Part shown: positions 40,525 to 49,369 of the stretch, piece after piece
How the letters are laid out: every line of letters begins with the position of its first letter
Numbering within the stretch: the first letter of the stretch is position 1
Origin: Acidobacteriota bacterium
GTDB taxonomy: Bacteria > Acidobacteriota > Thermoanaerobaculia > Gp7-AA8
Direction: 5' to 3'
DNA length: 64,000 bases
NCBI GenBank assembly: GCA_019244185.1
Contig: JAFATB010000005.1
Span: 62,001-126,000, forward strand
Notes under the pieces: generated by a model
The model's input: only the letters and a program-made list of their open reading frames with translations
Databases searched by the model: none
What the model was told of the DNA's origin: nothing
Program-made: the position numbers and the translations under genes

Positions 40525-42429
40525 ATGCGTTCACTCCCGCTGCTCGTTGCTCTGCTCGTAACGGTTGCCTGCACCACCACCACGACCACGACGGCACCCG
40601 CCGCCGTACCGGCTGATTCATCGATGACTGCATCCGAAGCCACGCCTCCCTCACCGCCCGCCGCCGCCGCGACACCCGCACCCCCGCCCGCCCCCACCGT
40701 CGCCGACGCCGAAAAGTTCGTCAGCGACGCCGAAGCGCGCCTCGCCGAGCTGAGCGTCAATCAGCAGCGCGCCTCGTGGGTGCAGTCGACGTACATCACG
40801 TACGACACGCAGATCCTCGCCGCGAACGAGAACGAGAAGCTGATCAACGCCGGCGTCGAGCTCGCGAAAGAAGCCGCGCGCTTCGACAGCATCGAGCTGC
40901 CGTACGACACGCGGCGCAAGCTGAATCTCATCAAGCTCTCGCTCACCACGCCCGGCCCGTCCGATCCCGCGCTCACCGCGGAGCTCGCGCGCATCGGCGC
41001 CGAGCTCGAAGCGGCGTACGGCGCCGGCAAGTACTGCCCGCCGGGCAAGAGCGGCGACGCTTGCCTGGATATCAATGAAATCTCGAACATCCTTCGCACC
41101 AGCCGCGATCCGCAGCGGCAGCTGGACGTCTGGCGCGGCTGGCACACCATCTCGCCGCCGATGCGCGAGCGCTACACGCGCTACGTCGCGCTGATGAACC
41201 AGGGCGCACGCGAGCTCGGCTACGCCGACACCGGCGCGCTCTGGCGCTCGAACTACGACATGCCGCCCGACGCCTTCGCCGCGGAGATGGATCGTCTCTG
41301 GGGCCAGGTCAAGCCGCTCTACGACTCGCTGCACTGCTACGTCCGCTGGAACCTCAACAAGAAATACGGCGACAAGATCGTGCCTCCGCACGGCCCCATC
41401 CCCGCCCATCTCCTCGGCAACATCTGGGCGCAGGAATGGGGCAACATCTACGACGTCGTGGCGCCGCCGAAGGCGAGCTCCGGCTACGACCTCACCAAGA
41501 TCCTCGAAACGCGCAAGGACATCGACCCGCTGGCGATGGTGCGCATGGGCGAACACTTCTTCACCTCGCTCGGCTTCGCGAAACTGCCGCAGACGTTCTG
41601 GGAACGCTCGCAGTTCGTGCAGCCGCGCGACCGCGACGTGGTCTGCCACGCCAGCGCGTGGGACATCGACAACGTCGAGGACCTGCGCCTCAAGATGTGC
41701 ATCGAGAAGAATGCCGAGGACTTCACGACCATCCATCACGAACTGGGACACAACTTCTACCAGCGCGCGTACAACCGGCAGCCGTTCCTCTACCGCAACA
41801 GCGCGAACGACGGCTTCCACGAGGCCATCGGCGACACGATCGCGCTGTCGGTGACGCCCGCGTATCTCGTGAAGATCGGACTGCTCGACAAGGAGCCGCC
41901 CGCGTCGGCGGACATCCCGCTGCTGCTGCGCGACGCGCTCGACAAGCTCGCGTTCCTCCCCTTCGGCCTGCTGATGGACAAGTGGCGCTGGGGCGTCTTC
42001 TCCGGCGCGATCGCACCGGCCGACTACAACAAGGCGTGGTGGCAGCTGCGCCTGCAGTATCAAGGCATCGCTCCGGCCGGCGATCGCGGCGAGGAGTTCT
42101 TCGATCCGGGCGCGAAGTACCACATCGCCGCGAACGTGCCGTACGCGCGCTACTTCCTCGCGCGCATCCTCCAGTTCCAGTTCCACCGCGCGCTGTGCAA
42201 CATCGCCGGCTACAAGGGACCGCTGAACCGCTGCTCGATCTACGAGAACGCCGAAGCGGGAACGCGGCTCGCGAAGATGCTGGAGATGGGCGCGAGCCGT
42301 CCGTGGCCGGAGGCGCTCGAAGCGCTCACCGGTCAGCGGCAGATGGACGCGACCGCGATGGTCGACTACTTCCGCCCGCTCCTCGACTGGCTCGACAAGC
42401 AGAACGAGGGAAAGGCGTGCGGATGGTGA
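40525..42429 (+). CDS. M2-family (ACE-like) dipeptidyl carboxypeptidase lipoprotein
   Basis: A 634-residue zinc peptidase related to angiotensin-converting enzyme. A lipobox-like VTVAC is followed by a Thr/Pro/Ala-rich linker to about residue 60. The zinc site is HHELGHNFY with H405 and H409, E406 as base, and E433 in GFHEAIGD as third ligand. The 24-residue spacing between H409 and E433 matches ACE. It ends CGW. An AGGAGG site precedes the ATG. It probably clips dipeptides from peptide C-termini in the periplasm, alongside the M13 and Tricorn-like enzymes. Confidence 0.94.
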   Translation: MRSLPLLVALLVTVACTTTTTTTAPAAVPADSSMTASEATPPSPPAAAATPAPPPAPTVADAEKFVSDAEARLAELSVNQQRASWVQSTYITYDTQILAANENEKLINAGVELAKEAARFDSIELPYDTRRKLNLIKLSLTTPGPSDPALTAELARIGAELEAAYGAGKYCPPGKSGDACLDINEISNILRTSRDPQRQLDVWRGWHTISPPMRERYTRYVALMNQGARELGYADTGALWRSNYDMPPDAFAAEMDRLWGQVKPLYDSLHCYVRWNLNKKYGDKIVPPHGPIPAHLLGNIWAQEWGNIYDVVAPPKASSGYDLTKILETRKDIDPLAMVRMGEHFFTSLGFAKLPQTFWERSQFVQPRDRDVVCHASAWDIDNVEDLRLKMCIEKNAEDFTTIHHELGHNFYQRAYNRQPFLYRNSANDGFHEAIGDTIALSVTPAYLVKIGLLDKEPPASADIPLLLRDALDKLAFLPFGLLMDKWRWGVFSGAIAPADYNKAWWQLRLQYQGIAPAGDRGEEFFDPGAKYHIAANVPYARYFLARILQFQFHRALCNIAGYKGPLNRCSIYENAEAGTRLAKMLEMGASRPWPEALEALTGQRQMDATAMVDYFRPLLDWLDKQNEGKACGW

Positions 42430-42435
42430 TCTGAG

Positions 42436-42798
42436 TTGGCGCGCTCGGTGGCCGTTGTCCTCGATTCGAACTACGCGTCGTCACTCGGCGCGCTGGCGTT
42501 CCGCACGCCGGTCTGGATCGTCGACACGCCGCCGAACCGCGCCGCGGCGGAAGAGGCGTGGCGGTCCGCGGTCGAATGGCCGCACATCACCGTCACGCTC
42601 TTCCGCGACCCCGGTGCGCATCCAACGAAAGACGACTGGCGCGCGCTCATCGAACAGCTCGTGCTGCACGAGGGCGCGCTCGACACCGTCGACGTGCTCG
42701 GCTCGGCGGTGACCTTGCCTTCCCGCGCCGCGCTCGCGGAAGCCGGCTTCACGCGTTTCGACGAGACGCGCGACGGCTTCCGCGCGCGCAGGGCGTGA
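42436..42798 (+). CDS. Conserved-looking protein of unknown function
   Basis: A 120-residue frame directly after the M2 gene (6-bp gap), starting with TTG at 42436 or GTG at 42448 (VAVVLDSNYASSLG). The pattern (TPVWIVDTPPNRAAAEEAWR, ITVTLFRDPG) looks like a small alpha/beta protein, and codon use matches neighbouring genes. No family recognised. Confidence 0.6.
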   Translation: MARSVAVVLDSNYASSLGALAFRTPVWIVDTPPNRAAAEEAWRSAVEWPHITVTLFRDPGAHPTKDDWRALIEQLVLHEGALDTVDVLGSAVTLPSRAALAEAGFTRFDETRDGFRARRA

Positions 42799-42880
42799 GC
42801 GCGCGCGCCACATTTCCGCCACATTCCGCGCACGAACGTTTCACATCTCCGGCATGCGCAGGTCGCAGAAAGCGCGCTCA

Positions 42881-42991
42881 ATGGCAGTCGTCATGGAAAC
42901 GACATCGCTGACGACGAACTATCGCCTCGAACGCTGGATCGCGTTTCTCCTCGGCCTGCTGTTCTTCCTGCCGTTCCTCGCGCGCGGCTGA
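42881..42991 (+). CDS. Possible 36-residue single-pass membrane miniprotein
   Basis: ATG 42881 opens a short frame with a hydrophilic first half and a clear membrane helix at the end (WIAFLLGLLFFLPFLARG), then TGA. There is no strong ribosome-binding site (GAAAG about 10 nt upstream). Position in a gene-free gap and the amphipathic-to-hydrophobic order are the only support. Confidence 0.35.
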   Translation: MAVVMETTSLTTNYRLERWIAFLLGLLFFLPFLARG

Positions 42992-42994
42992 CGG

Positions 42995-43537
42995 TCAGCG
43001 GTCGTTCCGCGCGAGCCATTCGTCGCGCAGGATGCCGTAGAAGACGAGGTCGACGTACTCGCCCCACTTCAGCAGGTGCTGGCGCAGCGTTCCCTCGTAC
43101 GTCATGCCGATCTTCTGCATCACGCGCCCCGACGCCGGATTGCGCTTGTAGTGCGCGGCGAACACGCGATGCAGCCCGCGCTCCTCGAAGCCGTAGCGCA
43201 ACACCGCCAGCGCGGCTTCGCTCGCGTACCCCCGGCCCCACTGCGGCACGCCGATCCAGTAGCCGATCTCGCCGATGCCGTCGCCCTTCAGCACGAGTCC
43301 CATCGCGCCGACGAGCGCGCCGTCGTCGATCGCAAAATGCACGACGCGGTTCTCGTCGAAGTCCGCCTGATGTTTCGCGATCCACTCCGCCGCCGCGCCC
43401 TCGGGATACGGATGCGGGATCATCAGCGTGTTGCGCGCGATCTCGTACTGCGAGCACGACTGCTGGACCGCGGGCGCGTCGCCCGGCGTGAACGGACGCA
43501 GCGTGAGACGTTCGGTGCGAAGCGTGGGCGCCTGCAT
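42995..43537 (-). CDS. GNAT-family N-acetyltransferase (RimJ/RimL-like)
   Basis: A protein of about 180 residues with LRTERLTLRPFTPGDAPAVQ, GEIGYWIGVPQWGRGYASEA (acetyl-CoA loop), HYKRNPASGRVMQKIGMTYE. Protein-amino-group or small-molecule acetylation is likely. Two adjacent ATGs (ATGATG) overlap the batD stop; the second lies 6 nt after a TACAAT box that itself is inside batD. It may therefore be read both from the bat operon and from its own leaderless transcript. Confidence 0.85.
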   Translation of the reverse strand: MQAPTLRTERLTLRPFTPGDAPAVQQSCSQYEIARNTLMIPHPYPEGAAAEWIAKHQADFDENRVVHFAIDDGALVGAMGLVLKGDGIGEIGYWIGVPQWGRGYASEAALAVLRYGFEERGLHRVFAAHYKRNPASGRVMQKIGMTYEGTLRQHLLKWGEYVDLVFYGILRDEWLARNDR

Positions 43538-45114
43538 CATGCGATTGTAAGCACCTCGCGCACGCGCCGCGCGATCTCCTCTTCGGCATCGACCGCGATG
43601 TCGCGCTCGCGCTCCGCCGCCTCGAGCAGCGACCGCAGCGCGCGGTACGCATCGCCCCGATCGCTGCGCTCTTCGAGCAATACCGCGGGCGCGACGCCGA
43701 GCTCCGCGTCGACGCGCTGACGGATCTCCGCGGCGCTGCGTCCTTCGACGATCTCACGCACGCGACGCCGCACCGCGAGCGCACGCCGCGCGCGCGGAAT
43801 CGCCTCGAATGCGAGCACCACCGCGAGCACAATGCCCGCGACGATCGGCCAGCGCCCGCGCCGCGGCGCGGGCAGACTGTTGTCGCCGCCGCGATTGGGA
43901 CGATCGGGCACCGCGCGCGAGCCCTGCGCGACGAGCACCGACGCCTTGCAGCGCAGCTCCTTCCGCTCGTGCGTCGCGGGGACGAAGACGTTCATCGCGA
44001 TCGGCGGAATCTCGAACACGCCGGGATGCGCGGGAAAGATGAGATAGCGCCACCGCCGCGTCATCGTCAGCGGCCCGTCGTCGTGCGCGATCGACGTCTC
44101 CCCGCCGTCGACTTCGACCGTGCCGTCGACGGTGCCCGCGAGGCGCGGCGCCGGCGCGGCGCGCACGTTCGCGAAGCCGGAGAGCGTCACGCCGGCGACG
44201 ATCGGTCCGCCGTTGCGCTGCTGCGGGATGTCGCAGTTCAGCGCGAGATCGCCGACCGCGTCGACGGGCGGGCCGGGCGGGAGCGGCTGGACGTCGAGCG
44301 TGACCGGCGCCGAGGTGTAGCTCGTGTCGACGAGCTCCCCTTCGAACATCGAGAACGGCCCGCCGCGCACGCGCCGCATCACCGCCGCTTCGAGCGTGAG
44401 CCCTTCGATCTTCAGCGTGCCGTCGTGCAGCGGAAAGAGCGCCGCGCGGCGGATCGGCAAGCGCTGCATCAGCACGCCGCCGACGTACACGCGTTCGAGC
44501 GCGTCTTCTTTCAGCGGCAGTTCCTCGACCCAGAAGTCGGCGAGCTTCGGCAGCCCCACGATGTGCCACTCCTGCACCGTCGTCGCGTTGTAGAGCATCC
44601 ACGTGACGAGCACCGGCTCGCCGGCGACCGCGCCGTGCTTGTCGACTTCCGCGACGACGAACAGCGGATCGCGGTTGCTCGCCAGCAGCTCGCGCAACAC
44701 CGTCTCCGCATCGTTCGACCCGCTGATGCGATCGGCCAGCACATTGACCGCGACCGCCGGCAACGTCTCGCGTTGCCCGTCCGGCGACGACAACACCACC
44801 GGCCCCACCATCGCCGCGCCCGCCGCCACCCCGCGCACGCGATACCGAAACGTCTTCCGCCGCGACGCGCTCCCATTCATCCACGCGAACTCGCTCGACA
44901 CCCACGGCTCGCCCACGAACGCCAGGTTCCGCAGCGGCACGTTGACACTGTCAACCGAAGCGAACGGCCCGTCGACGGTGAGCGTGACGGTGGTGAGATC
45001 GGTGAGGGGGAAGGCGCGGGGGTCGACGGAGAGCTCGGAAGCAAAAGCTGAATGAAGAACGCAGAACGCAGAATGAAGAATGAAGAAAGCCACCACCCGC
45101 GCCCATTTCTTCAT
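43537..45114 (-). CDS. batD: BatD-family protein with a repeat-derived signal peptide
   Basis: About 525 residues. A signal peptide (MKKWARVV then a core ending HSAFA) precedes BatD/oxygen-tolerance-type beta-sandwich domains (VDSVNVPLRNLAFVGEPWVS, LVTWMLYNATTVQEWHIVGL), one membrane segment near 430 (WPIVAGIVLAVVLAFEAIP) and a cytoplasmic tail. The hydrophobic core is encoded by the left arm of the heptanucleotide repeat at 45050-45144. Alternative starts are ATG 45135 and a GTG at 45162; none has a well-placed ribosome-binding site. Last core gene of the bat operon, likely at the inner membrane with the VWA proteins. Confidence 0.82.
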   Translation of the reverse strand: MKKWARVVAFFILHSAFCVLHSAFASELSVDPRAFPLTDLTTVTLTVDGPFASVDSVNVPLRNLAFVGEPWVSSEFAWMNGSASRRKTFRYRVRGVAAGAAMVGPVVLSSPDGQRETLPAVAVNVLADRISGSNDAETVLRELLASNRDPLFVVAEVDKHGAVAGEPVLVTWMLYNATTVQEWHIVGLPKLADFWVEELPLKEDALERVYVGGVLMQRLPIRRAALFPLHDGTLKIEGLTLEAAVMRRVRGGPFSMFEGELVDTSYTSAPVTLDVQPLPPGPPVDAVGDLALNCDIPQQRNGGPIVAGVTLSGFANVRAAPAPRLAGTVDGTVEVDGGETSIAHDDGPLTMTRRWRYLIFPAHPGVFEIPPIAMNVFVPATHERKELRCKASVLVAQGSRAVPDRPNRGGDNSLPAPRRGRWPIVAGIVLAVVLAFEAIPRARRALAVRRRVREIVEGRSAAEIRQRVDAELGVAPAVLLEERSDRGDAYRALRSLLEAAERERDIAVDAEEEIARRVREVLTIA

Positions 45115-45144
45115 TCTTCGTTCTGCGTTCTGCATTCTCAATTC
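45050..45144. repeat. Inverted heptanucleotide repeat element (GAANGNA type)
   Basis: Two 39-bp arms (45050-45088 and 45106-45144) are inverted copies with 35 of 39 positions matching, separated by 17 bp. Each arm is built from 7-bp units such as GAATGAA, GAACGCA and GAATGCA. The element covers the start region of batD. Its reading on the minus strand gives heptapeptides ILHSAFC and VLHSAFA. Confidence 0.85.
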
Positions 45145-45155
45145 ATCTTCTCTCC

Positions 45156-45770
45156 TCACCACCCCACCCGCCCCTCCCCCGCCCGCGCTTTCATGCGGCG
45201 GATCTCTTCCTGCTCCTGTTGCTGGACGCTGCGCAGGAGCGCGGAGAGGTCGGGTTGGCCGGGCTTCGGCGACGATTTCGTGCCGGGCTGCTGCGGTTGC
45301 GGCTGCGGGTTGTTCTTCCCGTGGCCGCCTTGCTGGCCGCCGCGCGTCGATTGCTGGTCGGCTTGTTTGCGCGCGAGCGCGAGCTCGAGGTTGCGTTTTG
45401 CGCCGGCGTGATGCGGGTTCGCGCGGAGCGCCTCGATGTAGTCGGCGATGGCGTGGTCGAGCGCTTTGGCGGCGAAGGCGCTGTTGCCGCGGTTGAAGAA
45501 TGCATCGGCGCGAAGCTGCGGATCGCGCAGCGCGGGCTGCAGCGTCGTCGAGCCTTGCTCGCGTTGTCCGGCGGCGATCTGCGCGGTGCCGAGGTTGAAG
45601 GCGGATTGCGCGGACGGCGCCAGTGCGTTCGCGCGCGTGAACGACTGCACGGACTGCGCGTACTGCTGCTTCGCGTACGCCTGCGCGCCGCGCGCGCTCG
45701 CGGCGTGCGAGTTCGTGTCACGCAGGAACGCGCCGAGGCTGATCGCGGCGAGGATCACGAGCGGCTTCAT
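45156..45770 (-). CDS. batC: TPR protein of the bat operon (BatC/BatE-like)
   Basis: A 204-residue exported or membrane-anchored TPR protein. A hydrophobic N-terminus (MKPLVILAAISLGAFL) is followed by TPR repeats (AYAKQQYAQSVQSFTRANAL, DAFFNRGNSAFAAKALDHAI, residues about 30-125). A Gln/Pro/Gly-rich linker and a basic end follow. The TPR region probably docks the VWA proteins. The start overlaps the batB stop as ATGA. Confidence 0.82.
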   Translation of the reverse strand: MKPLVILAAISLGAFLRDTNSHAASARGAQAYAKQQYAQSVQSFTRANALAPSAQSAFNLGTAQIAAGQREQGSTTLQPALRDPQLRADAFFNRGNSAFAAKALDHAIADYIEALRANPHHAGAKRNLELALARKQADQQSTRGGQQGGHGKNNPQPQPQQPGTKSSPKPGQPDLSALLRSVQQQEQEEIRRMKARAGEGRVGW

Positions 45771-46720
45771 TCGGCACCTCGATGCGCGAGCGAGCCGAGG
45801 AAGAAGGCGACGAAGGCGAAGCCGAGCGCCCACTGGTAGCGATCGACCGGCACGCGCGCAACGGTCTCGCGCGCCTTCGCCACGCGCGCGCTGCCGAGGA
45901 GCGGATCGAGCGCGTGCGCCGCGAACGGGTTCTCCAGCATCGTGCCGCCGGTGCCGTTTGCGATGTCGCGCAGGACGTCGCCGCGCGCGTAGGTCGTTAC
46001 GACGTCGCCCGTCGCATCGCGCAGCGGCCCGTGTCCGGTCGGAATCGTGGCGCCGTTCGCGGAGCCGAGGAGGATCGTCGACACGGGCACGCCACGCGTC
46101 TTCGCGCGCTGCACGGCTTCGGCGACGCGCGCTCCTTGTTCCTCGCCGTCGCTGATCAGCACGAGATCGGCTTTTTGCGAGGGATCGCTGTCGATGAGGC
46201 GGAGCGAGCCGAGGATCGCGCTGCCGAGGTCCGAGCCGGGCTCGCCGACCTCGCCGGCCTGCAGCGTGTCGACGAGCGCGAGCACCGCGTCACCGTCGCT
46301 CGTGAGGGGCGAAACGACTTCCGGCTCTGACTCGAAGACGACGAGCCCGATCCGTCCTTCCTGCGCGTCGATGAGCCGCTTCGCGATCGCTTTGGCCGCG
46401 TCGAGGCGCGAGGCACCGACGTCTTCGGCGGCCATGCTGTTCGAGACGTCGATGAGGATGACGCGATTCGCTTCGCGCGCGACGACCGGCATCAGCGTGT
46501 AACCGGCGTACGGCCCCGCAAGCGCGACGACGGACGCGGCGAGCGCGACGCCGAGGAGCCACGGACGCAGCGCGCGCGCGGGCATGGTCACGCCGCGCAG
46601 ACGCTCGCTCGCGAAGCGCCGCGCGAGGCGAATGCGCGTGCGCTCGCGCGTCACGAGGAACAGCAGCGCGAACGGCACGAGCGCGAGGAGCCAGAGCAGC
46701 AGCACGTCGCGGAAGCTCAT
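45767..46720 (-). CDS. batB: BatB-like VWA-domain membrane protein
   Basis: A 317-residue protein with two N-terminal membrane segments (VLLLWLLALVPFALLFLV and WLLGVALAASVVALAG). A von Willebrand A domain has an intact MIDAS (ILIDVSNSMAAED), with TSDGDAVLAL and LVLISDGEEQG, and a C-terminal membrane helix (WALGFAFVAFFLGSLA) follows. It forms a membrane VWA complex with BatA. Its start overlaps the batA stop as ATGA. Confidence 0.88.
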   Translation of the reverse strand: MSFRDVLLLWLLALVPFALLFLVTRERTRIRLARRFASERLRGVTMPARALRPWLLGVALAASVVALAGPYAGYTLMPVVAREANRVILIDVSNSMAAEDVGASRLDAAKAIAKRLIDAQEGRIGLVVFESEPEVVSPLTSDGDAVLALVDTLQAGEVGEPGSDLGSAILGSLRLIDSDPSQKADLVLISDGEEQGARVAEAVQRAKTRGVPVSTILLGSANGATIPTGHGPLRDATGDVVTTYARGDVLRDIANGTGGTMLENPFAAHALDPLLGSARVAKARETVARVPVDRYQWALGFAFVAFFLGSLAHRGAE

Positions 46721-47724
46721 GCCGGCACCTTCAGCCAGAGCGTCTCGCCGCCGAGGAGCGACAGCGCGAGCAGCGCGAGCGCGGCACCGAGCGGCCAGAC
46801 GTACAGCTCGTCGATCTGCTCGCGCTTCGGCGCGGTGAGGCGCGTCTTCTCGAGCGCGTCGATGCGCTTGAGCACCGCGCCGAGCGCCTGCGCGTCCGTC
46901 GCGCGGAAGAACGCGCCGCCGGTCGTCGACGCGATCGCTTCCAGCGTCTTCTCATCGAGCTCGCCGCGGATGTGCGTGTAGATCGTCTCGATCGCGCCGG
47001 TGAACGGATTCTGCCGCTTCACCGGCAGCGGCACCGGACCTTCCGAGCCGACGCCGATCGTGTAGACCTTGATGCCCGCGGCGGCCGCGAGTTGCGCGGC
47101 GACGAGCGGATCGATCGAGCCGGAGTTGTTGACGCCGTCCGTCACGAGGATGACCACGCGGCTGCGCGTCTTCGAGTTGCGCAGGCGGTTGACGGCCGTG
47201 GCGAGCGCGTGGCCGATCGCGGTGCCGTTGCCGTGCTCGCCGATCTCCGCCTTCGCGAGCACGGCTTCGATGATGCGGCGGTCGTACGTGATCGGCACGC
47301 GCGTCGCCGCGCGGCTGCCGAACGTCACGATGCCGATGCGATCATCGGTGCGGCGGCGGATGAAGTCGCCGATCAGCTCTTTCGCGACGGCGAAGCGGTT
47401 GCGCGGACGAAAGTCTTCCGCGGCCATGGAGCCCGAGGCGTCGAGCGCGACGACGATGTCGATGCCGTAGCGGTCGCTCGCCGCGAGGCGCACCACGCGC
47501 TGCGGACGCGCCAGCGCGACGACGAGCAGCAGCATCGCCAGCGTCTCCAGTGCGAACGGCAGCGCCGCCGTCATGACACGCAGTCCCGGCGCCGGCGCGA
47601 CGAGCGCGAGCGACGAGTAACCGAACGCGCCGACGCGCTGCCGCCGGTCGCGGACCACAAGCGCGACGCGCGCGGCCACCGCAAGCGCGAGCGCGAACCA
47701 CAGCGGATCAGCGAAACGCGTCAT
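46717..47724 (-). CDS. batA: BatA-like VWA-domain membrane protein
   Basis: A 335-residue paralogue of BatB: an N-terminal membrane region (PLWFALALAVAARVALVV and LETLAMLLLVVALA), a VWA domain with complete MIDAS (VVALDASGSMAAED, HGNGTAIGHALATAV, VILVTDGVNNSG) and a C-terminal membrane helix (WPLGAALALLALSLLGG). In other bacteria BatA is part of the aerotolerance or stress-response complex driven by a MoxR ATPase. It overlaps both neighbours by 4 bp. Confidence 0.88.
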   Translation of the reverse strand: MTRFADPLWFALALAVAARVALVVRDRRQRVGAFGYSSLALVAPAPGLRVMTAALPFALETLAMLLLVVALARPQRVVRLAASDRYGIDIVVALDASGSMAAEDFRPRNRFAVAKELIGDFIRRRTDDRIGIVTFGSRAATRVPITYDRRIIEAVLAKAEIGEHGNGTAIGHALATAVNRLRNSKTRSRVVILVTDGVNNSGSIDPLVAAQLAAAAGIKVYTIGVGSEGPVPLPVKRQNPFTGAIETIYTHIRGELDEKTLEAIASTTGGAFFRATDAQALGAVLKRIDALEKTRLTAPKREQIDELYVWPLGAALALLALSLLGGETLWLKVPA

Positions 47725-48467
47725 GCCGCCCGCTCCGTCGCAGCGATCGGCGGCGGCTCCGGCGGCGGAATGAGCGCCAGCGCGTCCGCAGCCACCGCAT
47801 CGAAATCGCGCTCCTCGGCGCCCGACGTCGAGAACTTTTCGAGATCGCCCTGCCGCAGGATCATGGCGACGGCGTCGCGCTCGTCGCCGAGTCGCGGCAG
47901 CAGCTCGCTCGTGGTCAGCTCGCGGCCGAGTCCCGCACGCGTTGCCGCGAGAAACACGCGCGTCTCGTCGGCGAGGCGCGACCAGCGCAACGGCTCGAAC
48001 GGATGCGCGCGCAGCGCGTCGATCGCGCGGCGGAAACGCTCGTCCGGCGGCAGCGCGGGAACCGTTGCAGCCATCGTCTGCTTCGCGCGACGCCACACGA
48101 GCAGCCAGACGCCGAGCGCGCAAAGCGCCGCGATCGCGATCGCGACGAACGGCAGGCGCGGATACGCCGTCGCGCGCGGCGGCGCGAGCGGCGCGGGCTT
48201 GCGGTCGTCGTTCGGCTTCAGCACCGAATGCATCGGCACGACGAGGTTGCGAAAGTGCACGCCGCGCACGACGCCGCTGAGCGCGAACGGTTTCGGATCG
48301 AACGTGCGCACCACGACGTCCGCGCCGCGCTGCGACACGATCTCGTACGCGGGCGAGGCGTCCAGCGTCACCGGGCCGTCGAAGTGGATCGCGATCGGAT
48401 CGCCGACCGTCGGCGCGGCCGGTTGAAACGTCGCGGTGATCGCCAGTGCGAGAACGGGAAGGATCAT
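47721..48467 (-). CDS. Bat-operon membrane protein with periplasmic and cytoplasmic domains (DUF4381-like position)
   Basis: A 248-residue protein. A short signal or anchor (MILPVLALAITATFQPA) and a periplasmic beta-domain (VGDPIAIHFDGPVTLD) are followed by a membrane helix near residue 108 (LPFVAIAIAALCALGVWLLV) and a cytoplasmic helical part with DERFRRAIDALRAHPFEPL. Its place between DUF58 and BatA is where DUF4381-type proteins are found, but sequence similarity is not strong by eye. Overlaps are ATGA at both ends. Confidence 0.65.
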   Translation of the reverse strand: MILPVLALAITATFQPAAPTVGDPIAIHFDGPVTLDASPAYEIVSQRGADVVVRTFDPKPFALSGVVRGVHFRNLVVPMHSVLKPNDDRKPAPLAPPRATAYPRLPFVAIAIAALCALGVWLLVWRRAKQTMAATVPALPPDERFRRAIDALRAHPFEPLRWSRLADETRVFLAATRAGLGRELTTSELLPRLGDERDAVAMILRQGDLEKFSTSGAEERDFDAVAADALALIPPPEPPPIAATERAA

Positions 48468-49369
48468 GCCGGTCGGTGCTGGCGCGCGCTCCGCTCGCGG
48501 AAGAAGCGCAGCAACGCGCGGTCGTAGGGAACAGCCGTGGACACGGCGAGGTGATCGATGGCCGACGCGCGCAGCCGACGCTCGAGCTGCGTGCGCCGCA
48601 GCGCGCCGCTTTGCGCGACGCCGGAACGCCGCAGATCGACGAGGCGCGCGCCGCCGCTCTCGAGATCGACGAGCCGCGCCAGCCCGCGGTCGGGAAAGCG
48701 CTCCTCGCGCGGATCGACGATCGGCACGGCGATGACGTCGTGCTTGCGGTTGAGGCGCTTGAGCGGCCGCTCGAACGCGATTTCGAGAAAGTCCGACAGC
48801 ACGAGCACGACCGCGCGCTTCACCGCGACGCGTTCGAGAAACCCCGCGGCGAGCTCGAGGTCCGCGCGCCCGTGCGGCCCGCGCATGGCCGCGTCCACCG
48901 CCGCGCGCACGAGGACTTGCGCGTGCGCTCGTCCGCGCCGCGGCGGGATGTACGCGCGGATCGCATCCGAGAACAGCAGCAGCCCGACGCGATCGGAGTT
49001 CTCGACCGCGGAGAACGCGAACACGGCCGCGAGCTCCGCCGCGAGATCGCACTTGCGCCAGTCCACCGAGCCGAACGCCATCGAGCCGGAGACATCAACC
49101 GCGATGAGGATCGTGAGGTCGCGCTCTTCGATGAACTCCTTGACGTGCGGCACGCCGCTGCGCGCGGTGACGTTCCAGTCGATCGTGCGGATGTCGTCGC
49201 CGGGCAGATACTCGCGCACCTGCGAGAACTCGATGCCGCGGCCGTGAAACGCGGAGTGGTAGTCGCCCGCGAAGCCCGCGCGGATCATGCGCGCCGAGAC
49301 GAGCTCGAGGTCGCGCACGCGCCGCACGACCGGCGCGCGCAGGTCGGGAGTCCGGCGCCGGAACCTCAC
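48464..49369 (-). CDS. DUF58 (VWA-like) protein
   Basis: A 301-residue cytoplasmic protein with the DUF58 core SAFHGRGIEFSQVREYLPGD, DIRTIDWNVTARSG and a MIDAS-like AVDVSGSMAFG. DUF58 proteins accompany MoxR ATPases and probably receive the unfolding or activating force. GTG start overlaps the moxR stop (GTGA). Confidence 0.88.
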   Translation of the reverse strand: MRFRRRTPDLRAPVVRRVRDLELVSARMIRAGFAGDYHSAFHGRGIEFSQVREYLPGDDIRTIDWNVTARSGVPHVKEFIEERDLTILIAVDVSGSMAFGSVDWRKCDLAAELAAVFAFSAVENSDRVGLLLFSDAIRAYIPPRRGRAHAQVLVRAAVDAAMRGPHGRADLELAAGFLERVAVKRAVVLVLSDFLEIAFERPLKRLNRKHDVIAVPIVDPREERFPDRGLARLVDLESGGARLVDLRRSGVAQSGALRRTQLERRLRASAIDHLAVSTAVPYDRALLRFFRERSARQHRPA

